Positions 58,916 through 64,000 of a stretch of 64,000 nt of DNA are shown one piece after another (position 1 is the stretch's first letter; the number at the start of each line of letters is the position of its first letter). Origin of the DNA: Arthrobacter sp. E3 (GTDB taxonomy: Bacteria > Actinomycetota > Actinomycetes > Actinomycetales > Micrococcaceae); assembly GCF_017353415.1 (NCBI RefSeq), contig NZ_JAFMPX010000017.1, positions 1-64,000 on the forward strand, given 5' to 3'. The translations under genes and the position numbers were made by a program. The notes beneath the pieces were generated by a model, which worked only from the letters and a program-made list of their open reading frames with translations, was not told the DNA's origin and did no database searches.

Positions 58916-61795
58916 TCATCGTCCTGTCAGCGACCATGCGTCCTCGCCGCCCTCGCCGTCGCCACCGTCATGGTATTCAACAGCCTGGGCCCGGTTCTCT
59001 AGATCCTGGCCCACCAGGTCCTCGCCCCACCCGTGGTTGGCGTTGGCGTTCTCGGCCAGCGCCGCCGTCATCGGATCGGTGGCTGGCGGGGTCCCGTCGC
59101 CATCGGAAAGCACGACGCCGGAGCCTCCTGCCGAGGGACCGTCACCGCGGATGGCGGCAAGGGTTTCGGCCAAATCATCCGGCTTGACCAGCACGTCGCG
59201 TGCCTTGGAACCTTCGGAGGGTCCCACCACACCACGCGACTCGAGCAGGTCCATGAGCCGGCCAGCCTTGGCAAAGCCCACACGCAATTTGCGCTGCAGC
59301 ATGGAGGTGGAGCCGAACTGCGTGGTCACCACCAGCTCGGTGGCTTGCAACAACAGCTCAAGGTCGTCCCCAATGTCATCCTCAATGACCTTCTTGGGCG
59401 CTTCGACGGCGACGTCGGTGCGGTAACTGGCAGCCAGCTGCCCCTTGACGTGGTCCACGACAGACTTGATTTCAGCTTCGGTAACCCAGGCGCCCTGGAC
59501 GCGGACGGGCTTGGACTTGCCCATGGGAAGGAACAACGCATCACCCTGGCCCAGCAGCTTCTCTGCGCCGGGCTGATCCAGCACCACGCGCGAGTCTGTG
59601 ACGGAAGACGTGGCGAAGGCCATGCGGGAGGGCACGTTGGCCTTGATCAGGCCGGTCACCACGTCCACTGAAGGACGCTGGGTCGCCAGCACCAGGTGGA
59701 TGCCGGCGGCGCGGGCCAGCTGGGTGATGCGGACAATGGAATCCTCCACGTCACGCGGGGCCACCATCATCAAGTCAGCCAGCTCGTCCACAATGACCAA
59801 AAGGTAAGGATAGGGCTTGATCACGCGCTTGGAGTCGACCGGCGGGTGCACGGTTCCGGCCTTGACAGCCTTGTTGAACTCGTCGATGTGCTTGAAGCCG
59901 AAGTTCGCCAGATCGTCGTAGCGGGTGTCCATTTCACGCACCACCCACTGCAGCGCTTCGGCGGCTTTCTTCGGGTTCGTGATGATGGGCGTGATCAGGT
60001 GCGGCACACCTTCATAAGCGGTCAATTCCACGCGCTTGGGGTCCACCATGACCATGCGCACCTCGTCGGGAGTGGCCCGCATCAGGATCGAAACAATCAT
60101 GGAGTTCACAAAGGAAGACTTGCCCGCACCGGTGGCACCAGCCACCAGAAGGTGCGGCATCTTGGCCAGGTTGGCCACCACGAAGCCGCCCTCGACGTCC
60201 TTGCCCACGCCCATGACCATGGGATGTTCGGTGCGCCGGGCGTTGGCCGAACGCAGCACGTCGCCCAGAACAACAATTTCCTTGTCGGCGTTGGGAATCT
60301 CAATGCCAATGGCGCTCTTGCCCGGGATGGGGCTCAGAATGCGCACGTCGGAGGAGGCGACAGCGTAGGAAATGTTTTTGCTCAGCGCCGTCACGCGCTC
60401 CACCTTGGTGCCGGGGGCAAGCTCAATTTCGTAGCGCGTCACGGTCGGCCCGCGGCTGAATCCTGTGACGGCGGCGTCCACGTTGAACTGGTTCAGCGTG
60501 TCCGTCAGGGCCGCCACCACCGTGTCATTGGCGGCCGTGGCGTCCTTGCCGGGAGGTCCCGCGGGCAGGAAGTCGGAGGCCGGCAGCGTGTACGTGACAT
60601 CGCCGGAGAGCTGGAGCTGCTCGGAGCGGGCGGGGATGGGTGCCGGGGGTGCCATGGGCGGGGCCGGAATGGCGCGGGCCACTGCCACATCGATGTCGTT
60701 GCCAGCGGTGCGTGCTGCGCTGGCGGAGACAATGCCAATGGCCTCGGTAACAGCGTCACCATCGTGGCCCTGCTGCACGTCAAAGACGTCGGCAGATGTT
60801 GGCAGCCCCTGACGGGCCTTGATCTTGTCTGCAGCCAACTGGTCTCTGGTGGGGCGCTTGACCCCGGGACGCAGCGACGGCTTGCCCGACGGCGGTTCCT
60901 GGCTGCCGCCGTCGTCCCCCTCGATGAGCGGGGTGGCGAAGGCGCCGGCGGTGACGTCGTCCTCCGTCTCCTCCTGGGCCGGCTTATGGCGTCCGCGCGG
61001 CACACGTGGCTTCTTGGCCCGGGCGTCGTTGCCGTACAGGTAGCTCTGGTCATGACCGTCTACGACTGGAGCTGATTCGGGGGCGCCCATCAACTTTTCA
61101 TAGATGCCGTGCAAGCGGGCCGGAATATGGCGTACGGGGGTGTTGCTGAGGACAAGCACGCTGGTAAAGGCGAGCAGGGAGTAGAAGACCAGGGCCGCCA
61201 CAGGGCTCAAGTTGGCGATCGGGGCCCCGGCCAGCATGCCGATCATGCCACCGGCCACCCGGACACCGTCGAAGCCTTCGGCCAGGCTCGGACTGCCGCC
61301 AGCCACATGCGCAATGGCACAGCCGGCCACCGTCATGATGAAGAAGCCCAGGGCCGTGCGGTTGTTGCTGGCCATGTTGGTGGGCTGGCGGAAAACGAGG
61401 ACGGAAAAGATCAGGAACATGGGCGGCAGCATCACCGCGAACCAGCCAAAAGTGCCTTCCAGGACCCCTTCCACGGCGCCGGCCACAGGGCCTTGCAGCC
61501 CCCACCATTCGAACGTGGCAATGACGATGGCCACCACAATGAACAGCAGGCCCGCACCGTCGCGGCGGTCCTGGGCGGGGATGGCACTCTTGTCGGTGCC
61601 CATCCGTCGGATGGCGCCGCCGATCAAGTGGCCAAGGCCCTGCCAAAAGGCAACCACCATGCGCACGGGCCACACCAAATGGGCCTGCGGCTCCGGCGGT
61701 GTGCTGCGCGGGATCTTCGTGGTCTTTGGAGCGCGCGAGGAAGCGCCACCCTTCTGACCGGCGGATGTTCGGGCGGGGGTAGAACGAGTCGCCAT
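58916..61795 (-). CDS. ftsK: DNA translocase FtsK
   Basis: 959 residues. N-terminal membrane domain (about residues 40-210, four to five helices), a Pro/Ala-rich linker to about 390, then the motor: alpha/beta domains with Walker A VAGATGAGKSSFVNS near 550 and VIVDELADLMM as Walker B, QRPSVDVVTG. The C-terminal winged-helix gamma domain (LQRKLRVGFAKAGRLMDLLE) reads KOPS sequences. Pumps chromosome ends at the septum and activates Xer recombination. Followed by a 60-residue acidic tail. Confidence 0.95.
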   Translation of the reverse strand: MATRSTPARTSAGQKGGASSRAPKTTKIPRSTPPEPQAHLVWPVRMVVAFWQGLGHLIGGAIRRMGTDKSAIPAQDRRDGAGLLFIVVAIVIATFEWWGLQGPVAGAVEGVLEGTFGWFAVMLPPMFLIFSVLVFRQPTNMASNNRTALGFFIMTVAGCAIAHVAGGSPSLAEGFDGVRVAGGMIGMLAGAPIANLSPVAALVFYSLLAFTSVLVLSNTPVRHIPARLHGIYEKLMGAPESAPVVDGHDQSYLYGNDARAKKPRVPRGRHKPAQEETEDDVTAGAFATPLIEGDDGGSQEPPSGKPSLRPGVKRPTRDQLAADKIKARQGLPTSADVFDVQQGHDGDAVTEAIGIVSASAARTAGNDIDVAVARAIPAPPMAPPAPIPARSEQLQLSGDVTYTLPASDFLPAGPPGKDATAANDTVVAALTDTLNQFNVDAAVTGFSRGPTVTRYEIELAPGTKVERVTALSKNISYAVASSDVRILSPIPGKSAIGIEIPNADKEIVVLGDVLRSANARRTEHPMVMGVGKDVEGGFVVANLAKMPHLLVAGATGAGKSSFVNSMIVSILMRATPDEVRMVMVDPKRVELTAYEGVPHLITPIITNPKKAAEALQWVVREMDTRYDDLANFGFKHIDEFNKAVKAGTVHPPVDSKRVIKPYPYLLVIVDELADLMMVAPRDVEDSIVRITQLARAAGIHLVLATQRPSVDVVTGLIKANVPSRMAFATSSVTDSRVVLDQPGAEKLLGQGDALFLPMGKSKPVRVQGAWVTEAEIKSVVDHVKGQLAASYRTDVAVEAPKKVIEDDIGDDLELLLQATELVVTTQFGSTSMLQRKLRVGFAKAGRLMDLLESRGVVGPSEGSKARDVLVKPDDLAETLAAIRGDGPSAGGSGVVLSDGDGTPPATDPMTAALAENANANHGWGEDLVGQDLENRAQAVEYHDGGDGEGGEDAWSLTGR

Positions 61796-61915
61796 GGTTC
61801 CACGGTACCCGCCTCTGCCCGAATTACCGCGAATTTGCCTGCTGAAGCGCCTGTGGTGGCAGGCACATTACAGCGCTGGAAGGCCTTGGGGGACCGTCAA
61901 GCCCTGCACCGCGGC

Positions 61916-63607
61916 CTACGCCTCCAGGACCACCGGAATGATCATGGGGCGGCGGCGCAGCTTACGGTTGACCCAGGTGCCGATCACCCGGCGCACCACC
62001 TGCTGGAGCTGGTGGGCAGTGTGGTCGGTGCTGGCCATGACCGCTTCTTCAAGGGCCGCAGCGATCTTGGGCTTGATCTCGTCGAAGACGGAATCGTCCT
62101 CGGCAACACCGCGGGCGTGGATGTCCGGTCCGGAGACGATCTTCCCGGTGGCACGGTTCACCACAGTGATGATGGAGATGAAACCCTCGTCCCCCAGCAC
62201 GCGGCGGTCCTTCAAGTCAGCGTCGGTGATCTCTCCCACGCTGTGTCCATCAACGTACACAAAGCCGCACTCGACCTGGCCGACGATCTTGGCCACGCCG
62301 TCTTTCAAGTCGACGACTGAGCCGTCATCGGTCAACAGTACGTTCTCGGCCGGTACGCCGGAGGAGATGGCTATTTTGGCATTGGCGATGAGGTGGCGGG
62401 TTTCACCGTGGACGGGCATCACATTTTTGGGCGTCAGGATGTTGTAGCAGTACAGCAACTCCCCGGCGGCGGCGTGGCCTGAAACGTGGACCTTGGCCGT
62501 GCCCTTGTGGATCACGTCGGCGCCGAGCTTGAGCAGACCGTTGATGATGCGGAACACGGCGTTCTCATTGCCCGGGATGAGCGAGGAAGCCAGGATGACG
62601 GTGTCTCCCTTGCCCACGGAAATCTTGTGGTCTCCGTTGGCCATGCGGGACAGCGCCGCCATGGGCTCGCCCTGTGACCCGGTGGACATCAGCACCACCT
62701 GGTTATCCGGCAGGTTGTCCACGTTCTTCATGTCTACGACCACATCGGCCGGCACGTGCAGGTAGCCCAGCTTTTCTGCAATGCCCATGTTGCGGATCAT
62801 GGAACGGCCCACGAAAGCAACTTTGCGGTGATGCAGCACGGCGGCGTTGAGCACCTGCTGAACTCGGTGCACATGGGAGGAGAAGCTGGCCACGATGATG
62901 CCCTTGTCCGCCTTGCCGAACAACGCCTCCAGGGTTGGCCCAATTTCAGCTTCGCTGGTGGTGAAGCCGGGCACGTCGGCATTGGTGGAGTCAACAAGAA
63001 ACAGATCGACTCCTTCCTCGCCGAGGCGGGCAAAGTGCCGCAGGTCCGTGATCCTGCCGTCCAGCGGCAGCTGGTCCATTTTGAAGTCGCCAGTGTGCAG
63101 CACGGAGCCGCCCGCGGTACGCAGGAACACGGCCATGGCGTCCGGAATGGAGTGGTTGACGGCAATGAATTCACACTGGAACGGGCCCAGCTGTTCAACT
63201 TGGCCCTCCTTGACGGTCAGCGTCCAGGGCTTGATACGGTGCTCCATGAGCTTCGCTTCAACGAACGCCAGCGTCAGTTGCGAGCCGATCAAGGGAATGT
63301 CGTTGCGCAGGCGCAGCAGGTACGGGACAGCGCCAATGTGGTCTTCGTGCCCGTGCGTGAGCACTACGCCCACCACGTCGTCGAGCCGGTCCTTGATGTA
63401 GGAGAAGTCAGGCAGAATCACGTCAACGCCCGGCTGGTCCTCTTCCGGAAACAGCACCCCGCAGTCGACGATGAGCAGCTTGCCGGCAATTTCAAAGACG
63501 GTCATGTTGCGGCCAATCTCGCCAATGCCCCCCAGCGGAACAACCCGCAACGTGCCCTTGTCCAGGCTCGGCGGAGTCCGCAGCCCCGGCTCAGTCATTT
63601 GGGTCAT
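61916..63607 (-). CDS. rnj: Ribonuclease J
   Basis: 563 residues of beta-CASP metallo-beta-lactamase fold. Metal-binding motif LTHGHEDHIGAVPYLL, DSTNADVPG, and the beta-CASP region with SFSSHVHRVQQ; C-terminal domain with CGFVYVDGHSVG. Exo/endoribonuclease for rRNA maturation and mRNA decay. Only two bases separate it from the dapA stop, so they are cotranscribed; this order is conserved in actinobacteria. Confidence 0.94.
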   Translation of the reverse strand: MTQMTEPGLRTPPSLDKGTLRVVPLGGIGEIGRNMTVFEIAGKLLIVDCGVLFPEEDQPGVDVILPDFSYIKDRLDDVVGVVLTHGHEDHIGAVPYLLRLRNDIPLIGSQLTLAFVEAKLMEHRIKPWTLTVKEGQVEQLGPFQCEFIAVNHSIPDAMAVFLRTAGGSVLHTGDFKMDQLPLDGRITDLRHFARLGEEGVDLFLVDSTNADVPGFTTSEAEIGPTLEALFGKADKGIIVASFSSHVHRVQQVLNAAVLHHRKVAFVGRSMIRNMGIAEKLGYLHVPADVVVDMKNVDNLPDNQVVLMSTGSQGEPMAALSRMANGDHKISVGKGDTVILASSLIPGNENAVFRIINGLLKLGADVIHKGTAKVHVSGHAAAGELLYCYNILTPKNVMPVHGETRHLIANAKIAISSGVPAENVLLTDDGSVVDLKDGVAKIVGQVECGFVYVDGHSVGEITDADLKDRRVLGDEGFISIITVVNRATGKIVSGPDIHARGVAEDDSVFDEIKPKIAAALEEAVMASTDHTAHQLQQVVRRVIGTWVNRKLRRRPMIIPVVLEA

Positions 63608-63609
63608 AC

Positions 63610-64000
63610 CTACACTTCCATTCCAGCTTCCGCGAGGTCAGCTTTGATCATGGCGATCTCGGCCTCGCCCGGTTCCACCAAGGGAAGCCGGACCACCGAG
63701 TTGGACAGGAATCCCTGCCACTTGAGAATTTGCTTGATGGCCACCGCGCCCTGGACGTGGCCCATTGCGGCCCGGATGACCGGATCCAGCTCAAAGTGGA
63801 TCTTGCGGGCCGTGACGAAGTCCCCGGCAGCGGCCGCATCAATGAGCGCGCGGAAGGAGGGTGCGGCGATGTGGGCGCTGACACTGACAAGTCCGACCGC
63901 GCCGGCGGCCATTAGCGGAAGCGTCAGTCCGTCATCGCCCGAGTAAACATCGAGATCCGTGTTGGCAAGCACGCGGCTGGTTTCGGTGAAGTCGGCCTTG
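63610..64000 (-). CDS. dapA: 4-hydroxy-tetrahydrodipicolinate synthase (3' part only)
   Basis: The last ~130 codons of dapA; the 5' end lies beyond the right edge. Visible are SRVLANTDLDVYSGDDGLTL and GLVSVSAHIAAPSFRALIDAA, which belong to the C-terminal half of the DapA barrel. The Schiff-base Lys is outside the window. First committed lysine/DAP step; upstream partner of rnj. Confidence 0.9.
   Translation of the reverse strand, partial: KADFTETSRVLANTDLDVYSGDDGLTLPLMAAGAVGLVSVSAHIAAPSFRALIDAAAAGDFVTARKIHFELDPVIRAAMGHVQGAVAIKQILKWQGFLSNSVVRLPLVEPGEAEIAMIKADLAEAGMEV

Noticed and set aside
59696-61075. 459-codon open frame on the plus strand opposite ftsK
   Set aside because: It is antisense to a well-conserved gene, is His/Gly/Val-rich as expected from high-GC codon mirroring, and resembles no family.

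Overview
The window is a dense chromosomal segment from a high-GC Gram-positive actinobacterium, most likely an Arthrobacter-like member of the Micrococcaceae. The evidence is the gene content and order: the chain dapA-rnj-ftsK-pgsA-cinA-clgR, DUF3046-recA-recX-miaB-miaA-dapF-hflX-dinG-lexA, the argCJBDFRGH cluster, a PriA-type HisA, a mycothiol-dependent enzyme family, DUF5302 and DUF1844 proteins, an Rv2578c-like radical SAM protein and frequent GTG starts. No phage, insertion sequence, CRISPR array or tRNA gene was found. Nearly everything is vertically inherited housekeeping DNA, and the unusual material lies in small structured intergenic elements and a few decayed or poorly known genes.

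Layout. 1-467: leader of an rRNA operon that runs leftward out of the window, behind the tyrS terminator. 468-5565 (minus): tyrS, a HelD/HelR-type RNA polymerase-recycling ATPase, apt and an alkyladenine glycosylase. 5609-9815: an MDR oxidoreductase, an AlkA-type glycosylase, an AbiEi-like/DUF559 protein bracketed by two very long hairpins, a mycothiol-dependent DinB-fold enzyme, and a 3 x 55-bp palindromic tandem repeat. 9889-18829 (minus): the complete arginine pathway argC-J-B-D-F-R-G-H, with candidate ArgR sites before argC and before argG. 18925-21851: a quinone oxidoreductase, an array of four 20-bp repeats, a FUSC membrane protein and a frameshifted metallo-beta-lactamase-fold gene. 21867-25508 (minus): pheS-pheT. 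25684-28146 (plus): a compact overlapping cluster of two paralogous lipoproteins, an HExxH membrane protein and a SIMPL protein. 28215-34105: acyl-CoA ligase, radical SAM protein with a LexA box, DUF5302, MutT, MFS exporter and CDF transporter. 34224-37195 (minus): infC-rpmI-rplT-rRNA methyltransferase, with a possible pseudoknot leader. 37407-42675: DUF1844, then the histidine cluster hisC-B-H-(small membrane protein)-A-sseB. 42785-55792: the SOS and tRNA-modification region. 55844-64000: DUF3046, MarR, ClgR, CinA, PgsA, FtsK, RNase J and the start-truncated dapA.

The genes form several connected themes. DNA damage: lexA, recA, the divergent LysM protein and the radical SAM gene all carry LexA-like sites, and dinG, recX and two alkylation glycosylases lie nearby. 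Amino-acid synthesis: arg, his and the lysine/diaminopimelate genes dapA and dapF. Translation: tyrS, pheST, infC-rpmI-rplT, miaAB, hflX and two RNA methyltransferases. Two genes look broken: the metallo-beta-lactamase-fold gene (single frameshift) and a secreted transglycosylase-like gene next to recX (frameshift after the signal peptide plus a 3' deletion). I found no convincing self-contained novel defence or mobile system. The best candidates for new biology are the envelope cluster at 25.7-28.1 kb, the SOS-boxed radical SAM gene, the infC leader and the repeat elements.
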